Assembly: GCA_934201705.1 (NCBI GenBank)
Contig: CAKPXF010000013.1
Coordinates: 1 to 64,000, forward strand
Source of the DNA: an uncultured Bacilli bacterium
GTDB taxonomy: Bacteria > Bacillota_I > Bacilli_A > RFN20 > CAG-631
Length of the DNA stretch: 64,000 nt
Direction: 5' to 3'
The notes under the pieces were generated by a model. It worked only from the letters and a program-made list of their open reading frames with translations, was not told the origin of the DNA and did no database searches. The stretch's first letter is position 1; each line of letters begins with the position of its first letter. Both the position numbers and the translations under genes were made by a program. Below, one piece after another: positions 37,501-43,681 of this stretch.

Positions 37501-38597
37501 TATGGGGCTCACCAAAGATGAATAATACCTCTTCTTATATTAACAACCAATCTGAAAGTAAGCTATTTTTAAATAAGGAAAATGAAAAACTAGAAATGAA
37601 TGTTAATTCATCAGTAATAATTAAAAATGATTATGTAACATCATTACAAAGCACATCAAAATCATTATATAGTACCCATGTAATTCAATTAAGAAATGAT
37701 ACAACGCAAAAATATGTTGATTTGCCTAAGGGGACAATAGTTAACATTACTAGTACAAATGGTAAAGTATATGCTAATACCTCTTTAGAAGCAAAAACTA
37801 CCCAAATCAAGTTTAGTGCCGGCAATATTTTAAGTGAGTTAGGTAATGCCGATAAAATTTATGATGATAATAATCCATCAAAGATATTAGCTTATCAATA
37901 CAATACATCATATAAAATCTCACTTGATTTTTCAAATGTAAGCAATGCTGATTTTAATATAGCATTTAATGGTAGCGATTCAACTAAATATTCATTATTT
38001 GATTCGTTATATCTTTCAAGAATAGAAACATCTCTTGGTAATGGCCCTGTTGATACACACTGCCAATTTACTGCTATAAAGAATACATCAGTAAAAATGG
38101 TTGTAGTTCCAACCAATAATCAAAATTTAGGTATTAATCTTGAGAAAAAAGATGATGTAACAAATAATGGTATTATTGACTTTATTATTAATGTTAATTA
38201 CCAAGATTTTGAGAATAAAGTCTTTAATGATGTAACAATTTCATTTGAACTTAAAAAGAAAATATATAATAGTGCTTCAAATACATATGAATATATACCA
38301 GCTACAACAAAAGAAAACAGCATATGGAGCATTTCAAAAAATGGTATTTCATTAACTAAAACGCCAATTGATAATACTCTTCCAAATGATGAGCAAGTAT
38401 TCTTCTACAAGGATAGTGCTAAAGTAGTTAATAAAGAGGTAAATGAAAAATATACTCTTAAAGTTAATGTAGATGATGCTAATCTTGAATTAACAAATTA
38501 TATGTTATTTGTTAATGTTAAGTCAAATGAAAATGTAGATATTACTGCAAATGATTATTTTGTATTCTTAATTTGTCGATTGAATGTCGATAAATAA
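28545..38597 (+). CDS. giant GLUG-repeat surface protein, ~3350 residues
   Basis: Start set at ATG 28545 (RBS GGGTGGTGA); an in-frame TTG at 28518 would overlap the previous gene. Residues ~15-40 are hydrophobic (signal or anchor); the Cys in MIICGN is not in a good lipobox. From ~290 to ~2600 the protein is a long beta-repeat array with dozens of GLUG-like turns: GGLIGYIE, GGLVGYNHG, GGFIGIS, GGIIANID, GGILGYE, GGIIGYFRN, GGVFGVLEG, GGFIGYCS. GLUG repeats occur in large bacterial adhesins and IgA-peptidase-like proteins and predict a beta-helix stalk. The last ~700 residues are non-repetitive with one CIYC pair. No LPXTG, LysM or SLH anchor is seen. Regulation by c-di-GMP fits an adhesion role (inference). 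Confidence 0.85.
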   Translation: MKNIDMNYSIYKKRIKFNLLIKFCLFLIMMLSTVTMIICGNNTTINSLTEPPTDYGNNYEVEKIDSLEVNSGSFEGIIKSGDKSFVLVYNLDENVNGLITLARISQNDSLKGYTFNIAFGTSVSLNIKYENNNPILNESFFGIGNSKFPFKGNIIISGAADTSIYMEENNWGCLFNNLSNEASIISASNNFVLHSACKDINDTEVNKRSFMLARKITITENNKELNISGFRFGESEGTTIQGAYVIDDDNVGLVAGSVQPYNDATSFSIDLTNSITNGKYIIKSKNGIAGGLIGYIEKNANVEIALPNNYNFEVNSNTNNAGLLIGTNNGSISFSNDANHILNGTVSSPLASGLIGENNDNASVLFNNNISITLNSEGVYCGGLVGYNHGTIRTNDVTINNSSLKATNALGGFIGISSSNDENGGIVINGNILLNNNTLNSEKALYVGGLIGSLITQEDMTLENINVCNTINYSTSSNNCIIGGLIGYLQANGNFKLKLNDKSKISIIAKSGTIGGIIANIDSTKDKMVLIEGNGTTNDSLELNLNIKANSNVYLGGIAGKIKGYTKINNLKLINTFSSQGMLYYAKIAHIVLDDSILDIGNINLKETSSIGTTLVNKVGESKTGVVRLNGAIDDTSTNIYHIVREQNSSLIYKDINCSYNASSSKYNDIGNYGQIIRNDILKIINFNDATHEISIKEPIDARGAITLDSKEALAKLAISFYTKGEISGVEGATYSQLFTKSINITNSISLSNTGIEQITPSNNNSNSYQGTINGNNNTITLAIGEDINGNIVRIKSSKMRGVEINARSYLGLFASIHNATINNLTINGKISSELLSFNQYIGAFASCGSGNIKINNCKTDIEIAIVNGSNTDKKEKLYVGGMIASIDNCTLLNVNNCTFSANIDDSSNYSGNNLSYGGFSAIVLYNGTSNITFSSNSIKTTIKKSNSSNEILKIGGLIATLTCNNYSIVDLNGTNADVSINVANGASEVGGILGYEFNNCKIDVNNHYTGNINVNNASIGGLITNLNGRLNVNNGFKLDNINIVSQGNNRGLLLANGTNALIIINVDPSAFNNHITALGFDLFVGKNIESYSSVDIGSKGGIVSIETGSGEGLLPNSSGWYDLIKDRENTKTRYYFNIAALENKTNINEAINNPIDLLYWSVYSFAKNSLNSNVSSEFFKCNVNNITSALKDIDMTNYCFYPSYKESVIIDLSNKTLTLGTSIVESKNQFFGIQTGIISDIHSKSATTNSTIQNIKIAGIAKCIDENSGSGALICGTVYGSISNSKQNIINLTIKNITISGIKADNNYIYRPLIVNQFGSYIDVIISGIQEDKDKYPSDSKVAASLFGRGGILSGNSQSSFIKMVLSNIKLDGKSDSSIFANSTLFYDVSYVSGTGSITYNFTFAEDWDNEHNVTYGAELELNENQRMYFDKDIYVNPLERPTEASNPYLFSENYLFYVFVKTTGETTNLNLSVNRKSSTLTTGWGTYKHPYIISSSSQLEDLSNWLSGNNVSFANGWEINFPKDRIGSVTNWNKDTTSANKLTNLSEYSTIRSYNGILKNSSGVVLQKKLLLDYLSGAYFKLASASEFTLSASYSGIGSVTYPFHGVIDGSGRVIHMPTRDNKTPVDENGFGFINVASGCAIYNLTASYETVSLSNQEFNEKSTNTSNPTEKPSTSIPHFGGIIARIAGGDNLLDEVKVYINNEIDSGAMHSASGGYVGLITGGGVLLNNIEVITSSKFNKDNRLYHNNYIGRVIQGYAMAIDGIKYNNSKEIPNLSICSDYDIPALHLNDFISHKKGYNNGTFTIENKEDLLILSMGMNSGAFRGIDSSNFSYGPSSLSRFGNYSHIGSDIDGFVDSNEKYIDDNNRISLLASYFNITEDILNKDISIQLTSNTEYDLTEYGNSMRGISGIYSNSPLYKINYFGCTNSVTIKLNMNMYQYVNTTSDSKAIFQPDSILSYGLFGQINSDFIAENVIFNGKLSLQYIDINNVIIEKNYFNALDINSNISLNNCSVGALIGRTPYAINLANVCLNNMEVISPDIAGGIIGLQFLVKNASTNNINDITINNSSVHGRRNAGGIIGYFRNNILGNVNVTNININNSIIENIFSIIVNKQTQYVGTGGVFGVLEGNDSTTTNIQISNCSILKTAIVYYSWRHQDVAANRGAVGSGGIIGVIKTTNKHPSKQNVSFTGCTINGCVVFALGNTKDNMYSTSYHYDVVPNSSITNSLSEDFKSKLVYNGEKQSSVKVIAYLLSQNSNNRNGWGEGTAGGFIGYCSANLKFDNCNLLANAAPVAIAGTNSSSGIVGEIKAGMASFELKNTSIKTNGHDMFIISYTRSAGVIVTTDSNNTNYVINNLQIAGTNDNPIRIIASKFQSSEAGGLFASFKSNSTTISNCKLTNCIISASYASGFLEQITTSTNNMYSFYNIHLENNVIYNKSAQTGSLFRMLNSNLTINLNGAYIGNNYIAGNGKGTGTMFGTNNAILNAKYVIFEDNRISNGSINNYLFTTYKLNNAKDYLSSNLKNLDASIIGYSNTGQLNVIALSAKYSDANFINKEQKNIYSFSTGKEVIVYAAYNAYRYYTYKEVVNFDSNLTPQEEAIAKISYSILLDKNANTIYGDSTFAGNPSSINALKWYEANKEYIFDGTSLLITLKDKNNGFTINERMIMVNLTTDIDNTLKNYINMLTNNGFKQAYTNNKVNVKAIRYYVDENGALTTAKENGKELEGSVVFENNKFYNGVYDSLDETNKTITILYLEFLDANDNIAYTMHIPLFYQRSISMKIFVKPVEGEEYYLPSFIDPNSEPRVNALQTSVSFASPFTLYVEYNYDRMINELGDDFSNFKKVIELTTPGGISDENAKIEKDTSFILIDLNSSSPKGYKYYKLKLDKDERFIRFESFTDFGLVNLQEIKKVGEKLANDKRICKDTNAEGCIYCEKYLLVVFPVNSADENTMTYNMKATIDEEQRKETNITVKANHVIGQISLWGSPKMNNTSSYINNQSESKLFLNKENEKLEMNVNSSVIIKNDYVTSLQSTSKSLYSTHVIQLRNDTTQKYVDLPKGTIVNITSTNGKVYANTSLEAKTTQIKFSAGNILSELGNADKIYDDNNPSKILAYQYNTSYKISLDFSNVSNADFNIAFNGSDSTKYSLFDSLYLSRIETSLGNGPVDTHCQFTAIKNTSVKMVVVPTNNQNLGINLEKKDDVTNNGIIDFIINVNYQDFENKVFNDVTISFELKKKIYNSASNTYEYIPATTKENSIWSISKNGISLTKTPIDNTLPNDEQVFFYKDSAKVVNKEVNEKYTLKVNVDDANLELTNYMLFVNVKSNENVDITANDYFVFLICRLNVDK

Positions 38598-38650
38598 GCT
38601 ATTTAAAAAATTATATAGCAAAAACTATGTAAAATAACAAAATAGTAATT

Positions 38651-38684
38651 AAAAATGGTATGTGCACTAAACATCACCATTTTT
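38651..38684 (+). terminator. terminator of the surface operon
   Basis: AAAAATGGT (38651-38659) and ACCATTTTT (38676-38684), 9-bp stem, 16-base loop, ending in T-rich sequence. Confidence 0.6.
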
Positions 38685-38853
38685 AATGTTTATTACAAAA
38701 TTAATTGAATTAATAATTATTAATGAAATAAATAATGCTTTCTATACTTGGATGTTTTAAGAATAAAATATTCACTAAACACAAAAGTAATTGTTGTTTT
38801 TAATAATGTTAAAAATAGATTTTTTGCTGAAGCAAAGGAATAATATTGCTAAA

Positions 38854-38883
38854 AAAAGATTAGAATTTAACTAATCTTTTTTT
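38854..38883. terminator. bidirectional terminator
   Basis: Perfect 10-bp stem AAAAGATTAG / CTAATCTTTT with loop AATTTAA; A-run on the left, T-run on the right. Serves the convergent esterase gene and possibly the giant gene. Confidence 0.75.
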
Positions 38884-38967
38884 CGTTATTAATTTGTTTT
38901 TACTATATAGCAAAAATAACAATTAGCTTTTCGTTTGCTCTAAGATAGAGTGAATTGTCAATTCTTG

Positions 38968-39861
38968 CTATTTATTATGTTTTTTAAAAAATTCAATCAT
39001 TTTATCATTTGCTTCAATAGATTCATTGATTTCAGGAAGCATTGCTGCAAATGCATGAGGTAATGATTTAAAGGAAACCATATTTACTAATTCATAATTA
39101 ATATTATTCCCACTTAATTGTTTGGCAAATGAAACACTATAATGCCTTAAAAAATCACCTTTTCCTGTAATTAAAAAGCATGGCGGTAAATAGCCTATAA
39201 CATTTTTGTTTAAAATATTATAATAAGCATTATCGAATTTCTTTTTATATTTTTTACCATAAATCATTTTTGGTAAAAACATACCAATTTGGTCAAATTT
39301 ATTAGTATAAAACATGCCACTAATTAATCCTAATGCTTTAAATGAAGGTATTATATTATTAACACTTAAAGCTTCCTTTAAATGTGGATTGTTTTTAATA
39401 GCAGCTAAATATACACATAAATAAGCCCCCGCACTATCACCAGTTAAATAAGTTTCATTAATATTTCCATTATAATTGCTAGCAATATCACTTATTTTAT
39501 TGATTGCTTTTATTAAATTATTTAAAATATCAATTATTTTTGCACTTGGAGAAAGAGGATATTCAACACAAAATACAACATATTTTTTTAAAGCTAATGA
39601 AGCACAATATAAACGATTTACTTCCTTTTTTCCAAGTAAAAAGCCCCCACCATGAATATTAATAATTATTGGTAGTTCTTCTTTATTATTAACTGGTTGA
39701 TAAATATCTATTTTATTATAAATATGTTCACCATACGAAACATTTTCTACTAAGCTAACTAAATGTGAAGGAAACGGATAGTTTTCATTTCTTTTATTTA
39801 GCCAATTATCTAATGTTTCTTCTTGCTTTTTTATTTGTTTTCCTATAATGTTTTCTAGCAT
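38968..39861 (-). CDS. alpha/beta hydrolase, HSL-type esterase/lipase
   Basis: 297 residues, cytosolic. Oxyanion motif IHGGGFLLG (~70-78), nucleophile elbow GDSAG (~142-146), acid in TGKGDFLRHY (~232) and His in LPHAFAAM (~271) complete the catalytic triad of the hormone-sensitive-lipase family (alpha/beta hydrolase fold-3). Likely hydrolyses short acyl or aryl esters; natural substrate unknown. It begins 3 bases after the aldolase stop, so it is co-transcribed with fda. A broken copy of its 3' end lies at 25408-25590. Confidence 0.85.
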   Translation of the reverse strand: MLENIIGKQIKKQEETLDNWLNKRNENYPFPSHLVSLVENVSYGEHIYNKIDIYQPVNNKEELPIIINIHGGGFLLGKKEVNRLYCASLALKKYVVFCVEYPLSPSAKIIDILNNLIKAINKISDIASNYNGNINETYLTGDSAGAYLCVYLAAIKNNPHLKEALSVNNIIPSFKALGLISGMFYTNKFDQIGMFLPKMIYGKKYKKKFDNAYYNILNKNVIGYLPPCFLITGKGDFLRHYSVSFAKQLSGNNINYELVNMVSFKSLPHAFAAMLPEINESIEANDKMIEFFKKHNK

Positions 39862-39864
39862 ATA

Positions 39865-40785
39865 TCATTCTTTGTTTATACTAGCATCATAGATTTTATC
39901 AATTGATGTAGCGATCGTTTTGTTAAATTCATCAGTAGTTTGATTATATGCTAGATTTTCAGCTAAAGCTCTTGAAAAGCTAGCAATCACACCTTTTACA
40001 TGCTTTAATTTTAAGCAGGCTTCTTTTTGACTAAATCCTCCAGATAAAGCCACAATTCTTACAATATGCTTATCATTTAATAAATCATCATATAAATGAT
40101 TATTAACGGGAATAGAAATTTTAAGCATTATTTTAATATCATTTGGAAGCGCATTTAAATGATTTTTAATTAAATTATGCAATAGTGCTTCACTTTTTTC
40201 TCTATCAGCACTAGAAATAGTAGTTTCAGGCTCAATAATTGGTACTAAACCGTATTTAGCAATTTTTAAAGCTATAGCAAATTGTTGATTTACAATATCA
40301 TTAATTCCTTTTTCGTTATAATGATTAATAACACTTCTCATCTTTGTTCCAAAGACACCACGTTCTTTAGCTAACTTTAAAAGCTCATCAAGATTTGGAA
40401 TGTCTTTCATTAATTGGACACCATCTTGTTCTTCCTTTAAGCCTTTATCACATTTTAAAAATGTAACAATATTTTTCTTATTCCATAAATAATCACTTGT
40501 ATATAAATCATCGATTTTTCTTGACATAGTTTGCTCAAAAATAATTGTACCTAATATTTTATTATTATTAAAAGCTGGCGACTTTATTATTCTTGTTCGC
40601 ATTTCATGAACAAGATCAAACATTTTATTTTCATCTTTTACGTTATCAACTGTATAAAATGATTCATCAATTCCATAATTTTTTAATGCTTTTGGGGTTG
40701 AACCACCAGATTGGTCTAAAGCAGCAATAAATCCTTTGTTATTTAGCATTACATTTAACTTGTTGTTATCAATAATATATTTCAT
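39865..40785 (-). CDS. fda: fructose-bisphosphate aldolase, class I
   Basis: 306 residues, the length of the bacterial single-domain class I aldolase (Staphylococcus type). Signature GFIAALDQSGGSTPKAL (~19-35), then RTRIIKSPAF, GVFGTKMRSV (Lys), PIIEPE, the Schiff-base Lys region IMLKISIPV and the phosphate loop VALSGGFSQKEA. Splits fructose 1,6-bisphosphate into two triose phosphates in glycolysis. RBS GAAGGATG; own promoter at 40813-40841. Confidence 0.93.
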   Translation of the reverse strand: MKYIIDNNKLNVMLNNKGFIAALDQSGGSTPKALKNYGIDESFYTVDNVKDENKMFDLVHEMRTRIIKSPAFNNNKILGTIIFEQTMSRKIDDLYTSDYLWNKKNIVTFLKCDKGLKEEQDGVQLMKDIPNLDELLKLAKERGVFGTKMRSVINHYNEKGINDIVNQQFAIALKIAKYGLVPIIEPETTISSADREKSEALLHNLIKNHLNALPNDIKIMLKISIPVNNHLYDDLLNDKHIVRIVALSGGFSQKEACLKLKHVKGVIASFSRALAENLAYNQTTDEFNKTIATSIDKIYDASINKE

Positions 40786-40812
40786 AATATATCATCCTTC
40801 TTTCTTAAATAA

Positions 40813-40841
40813 ATTATAATACGTAAATATATTAGTTTCAA
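40813..40841 (-). promoter_or_regulatory. promoter of the fda-esterase operon
   Basis: TTGAAA (40841-40836), 17-base spacer, TATAAT (40818-40813), 28 bases before the fda ATG. Near-consensus. Confidence 0.8.
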
Positions 40842-40896
40842 CTAACTAAGCCTTGTTTTTAAAATAGTTTAGCAAATTGATGAATGTTATATAATG

Positions 40897-42360
40897 CTAA
40901 TTCATACTAACTCTATACATAATAAAGGAATATACATCCACATTGTAATTGTTTATTTTACATATTTTATAATTATGGCTTAATTCTAGAAATATAATTT
41001 CCTTTTTAGTAATATAATAAAACTCTTTACTAATATACTTCAATGAATTTATATCATATAATCTTTTAATATTACAATTATCAAAGCACTCAGTAAATGG
41101 GGTTACATATTCATCTGTATAAGCATAATTTTTACAATCATTATAATAATGAGAAATAATTAATGATAAATGAAAATCATTATAAACAATTGTATCATCA
41201 TCTTTTATTATTTCATTTAAGCAATTTAATGTATTATTTGTTACTATGGTATTTTTATATTTATAAGTTAAACAATATGTATTTGTAAATAAAGCTATGA
41301 ACACTAATAAAATATATGTTATTTTACTTATTTTTCTATAATTAAAATCACTAATAATTTTATTAATTCCAAATGCTAATGAAAAATAAAAGCATCCTGC
41401 AGTAACAATTAAATAACGGGGAACTAAAATTGGCTTTATAAAGAAAGAAATAAAAAGGCCAACTATAAATGTAAATAAATAAACAAGTATTCCACCAATA
41501 ATTTCATTCCTATTTTTATCTTTTAATTTATAAATTCCAATAATTGCTAAAGTAATCAACAAAAATGATAAAATGCTACTTGTTATTGAATTATATGTGA
41601 AGAAAATTGATAAGCATTTTATTATATCTACAAAAGTAATTGGCAAAATCCAATATAATTTGTTAACCTTAATTACTTGCCTTATAAAAACAATTAACCA
41701 TGGTGAAAAGAAAGCCACAATCATAATTCCAAATAAAAACACATTAATAATACCTTGGCTATATTTTTCTTTAATAAAAAAAATCAATAATTCAATAAAA
41801 ACGACAACACAAGCAAGGCCGGCAAAATAATGAGTATATAATGATAATACTGAAAAAATTGTTAGTAAAAACCATTTAAGATAATTTCCTGGATTTTCTT
41901 TTATTGATAAAGAAACTAAAAATGTAATAGTAACAAATAATAATGCATAGCTATACATTCTTAATTCTAAAGCATACTGCATCATATGGGGCATTCCACA
42001 AATTAAAACATTAAAGATAAAGGAAATATTTTTTCCATACTTCTTCTTCGTATATGTAAAATTAATGATTAATAAAACTATAAATGGTATTATAGAAACT
42101 AATTTTCCAACATATACAATGTCATAATGAAATATAAAACCTGAAATTTTATAGAAAAGCAAATATATTAAATAATAAAGCGGTGGGTGTACATCAAGAA
42201 TTGCAATTTTTATAATTTCTTTAAAAGGATGCGATAATAATTCAACAGTAAAAACTTCATCAGCCCACATGGAATTTGTAAATATTCCACAAGCGGCTAA
42301 TAAAACTAATATTATTGGTATTAAGTAGTAAATAATTCTATTTAATCTTTCCTTCATCAT
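40897..42360 (-). CDS. GT39/ArnT-like membrane glycosyltransferase
   Basis: 487 residues with about ten hydrophobic spans. After the first span comes MWADEVFTVELL (acidic catalytic Asp/Glu of the first loop), followed by ILDVHPPLYYLIYLLFY, the HPP(L/G)Y motif of the protein-mannosyltransferase/ArnT superfamily that uses polyprenyl-phosphate sugars. A C-terminal extracytoplasmic domain of ~130 residues follows the last span. Acceptor unknown; could modify lipids, wall polymers or surface proteins. Flanked by unrelated genes, own transcription likely. Confidence 0.75.
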   Translation of the reverse strand: MMKERLNRIIYYLIPIILVLLAACGIFTNSMWADEVFTVELLSHPFKEIIKIAILDVHPPLYYLIYLLFYKISGFIFHYDIVYVGKLVSIIPFIVLLIINFTYTKKKYGKNISFIFNVLICGMPHMMQYALELRMYSYALLFVTITFLVSLSIKENPGNYLKWFLLTIFSVLSLYTHYFAGLACVVVFIELLIFFIKEKYSQGIINVFLFGIMIVAFFSPWLIVFIRQVIKVNKLYWILPITFVDIIKCLSIFFTYNSITSSILSFLLITLAIIGIYKLKDKNRNEIIGGILVYLFTFIVGLFISFFIKPILVPRYLIVTAGCFYFSLAFGINKIISDFNYRKISKITYILLVFIALFTNTYCLTYKYKNTIVTNNTLNCLNEIIKDDDTIVYNDFHLSLIISHYYNDCKNYAYTDEYVTPFTECFDNCNIKRLYDINSLKYISKEFYYITKKEIIFLELSHNYKICKINNYNVDVYSFIMYRVSMN

Positions 42361-42529
42361 TCGTCACGCATCTCATTTATAATTCGTTGTTTATTATATC
42401 AATAAACGTTTATTTTATCACGATACTTTTATGATACCTAACTATATTATGTGTAAAAACTATGATTTTATAGGACAAATAACATTGATTGTGTTATTAT
42501 ACTTATAGTTTAAATGGAAGGATATAAAA

Positions 42530-42838
42530 ATGGTTGGAAAGTATAAAGTAATAACATTATGTGGTAGTACAAAGTTTAAAGATGATTTTTTAAAAGAGCA
42601 AAAGCGATTAACTCTTGAAGGAAATATTGTAATATCTGTTGGTTTATTCGGACATAGTGGGGATAATGAAGCAATGAATATTAAAACTAAAGAAATGCTT
42701 GATGATATGCATAAAAGAAAAATAGATATGGCTGATGAAATATTTGTTATCAATAAAAATAATTATATTGGTAATAGTACTAAAAGTGAAATTGAATACG
42801 CCTTAAAGAATAATAAAGTCGTTAAATATATGGAATAA
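42530..42838 (+). CDS. small conserved protein, nucleoside 2-deoxyribosyltransferase-like fold
   Basis: 102 residues. LCGSTKFKDDFLKEQ near the start, ISVGLFGHSGD, and IGNSTKSEIEYALKNNK at the end match a family of small proteins, common in Firmicutes and phages, that resembles the nucleoside 2-deoxyribosyltransferase/DUF4406 group. The end motif includes a Glu at the place of the nucleophile in that fold. Enzymatic activity has not been shown to my knowledge. RBS GGAAGG. Single gene. Confidence 0.65.
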   Translation: MVGKYKVITLCGSTKFKDDFLKEQKRLTLEGNIVISVGLFGHSGDNEAMNIKTKEMLDDMHKRKIDMADEIFVINKNNYIGNSTKSEIEYALKNNKVVKYME

Positions 42839-42992
42839 TTACTAGTATTGTTTTATTTACTACATTTCCAAAAGTAATAAATAAAAGAGAAAAAGAAATG
42901 GTGTTCTTACAAAAAATGGAAGAAAAAAAGTATTGATTTTTCAATTAACTATGCAATAATATATTTAATATTATAAAAAGGGAGGTAGATTA

Positions 42993-43472
42993 ATGATTAG
43001 TGATGAATTAGCTTATTTCATTGTTTATAATTATGGAGCAGATATAATTAATTCAAAAAATATGCAAATGGAAAAAGAATTCATGCAGCATGGCACAGTT
43101 AGCGTTTTTGATCATTGCTTGAGTGTTGCCACTATGTGTGTTAAAATTGCTTCTCTTAATATCTTTAAGGTTGATTATGCATCCTTAATAAGAGGTGCAC
43201 TACTTCATGATTACTTCTTATATGATTGGCATAATAGTAAATGTAAAGAAGGCTTACATGGCTATAAGCATGCTAAAATTGCTTTAAAAAATGCTAAGCA
43301 AGATTTTGATATTAATAAAATAGAAGCTAATATGATTAAATCTCATATGTTCCCTCTAAATTTATTTTCATTTCCTAAATATAATGAAAGTATAATATTA
43401 TGCATTGCTGATAAAATATGTGCTACTAAAGAAACTTTTTTACAAAGGAAGATTACTTTAATTAAAAAATAA
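42993..43472 (+). CDS. HD-domain phosphohydrolase
   Basis: 159 residues. The metal-binding HD pattern is visible: FDHCLSVA (first His), LLHDYFLYDWH (His-Asp pair ~70), HGYKHAK (His), SHMFPLN (His) and CIADKICA (Asp). This set is typical of small HD hydrolases acting on nucleotides or related phosphates. RBS GGGAGG with good spacing, and a TTGATT/TAATAT promoter-like pair ~40-60 bases upstream. No neighbour hints at the substrate. Confidence 0.75.
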   Translation: MISDELAYFIVYNYGADIINSKNMQMEKEFMQHGTVSVFDHCLSVATMCVKIASLNIFKVDYASLIRGALLHDYFLYDWHNSKCKEGLHGYKHAKIALKNAKQDFDINKIEANMIKSHMFPLNLFSFPKYNESIILCIADKICATKETFLQRKITLIKK

Positions 43473-43480
43473 ATGTTTTA

Positions 43481-43510
43481 TAGAGAGTTATTTATAATTC
43501 TCTATTTTTA
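43481..43510 (+). terminator. terminator of the HD gene
   Basis: TAGAGA / TCTCTA stem, 12-base AT loop, then T5. Confidence 0.6.
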
Positions 43511-43549
43511 TTATATTGCGCTTAGCTTAGTATTTCTACTATATTATAT

Positions 43550-43594
43550 CTTGCGTACTGTTGACATTTTTGCATATATTTAACTTGCGTACTG
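43550..43594. repeat. 11-bp direct repeat, 34 bp apart
   Basis: CTTGCGTACTG at 43550-43560 and again at 43584-43594. GC-richer than its surroundings. Lies in a convergent intergenic region. Possible protein-binding pair; purpose unknown. Confidence 0.45.
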
Positions 43595-43641
43595 CTGGTT
43601 TATAGCTATAATATATTTAAAGTAATTATAATTAAAACTTT

Positions 43642-43668
43642 AAATGGGGAGCCATTGGCTCCCCATTT
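43642..43668 (-). terminator. strong terminator of the lipoprotein pair
   Basis: Perfect 12-bp stem AAATGGGGAGCC / GGCTCCCCATTT with a 3-base loop, just downstream of the minus-strand stop at 43682. By far the most GC-rich stem in the region. Confidence 0.75.
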
Positions 43669-43681
43669 TATATAGTGCTTA

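Larger units (their letters stand above)
38598..38967. other. gene-free stretch with two terminators
   Basis: Holds the hairpins at 38651 and 38854. A 35-codon open frame without start near 38740-38843 is not supported as a gene. Confidence 0.6.

Noticed and set aside
28545..38597. Giant protein as a sortase- or lipid-anchored protein
   Set aside because: No LPXTG-TM-charged tail at the C-terminus, and the Cys after the hydrophobic segment is preceded by Ile-Ile rather than a lipobox.
38740..38843. 35-codon frame (ends with NRFFAEAKE) after the giant gene
   Set aside because: No ATG, no RBS, no recognisable family; likely chance.
42820..42936. Start-less frame ending with KREKEMVFLQKMEEKKY between the 42530 and 42993 genes
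   Set aside because: No start codon or RBS, overlaps the end of a well-supported gene, and such lysine-rich frames are common in AT-rich DNA.
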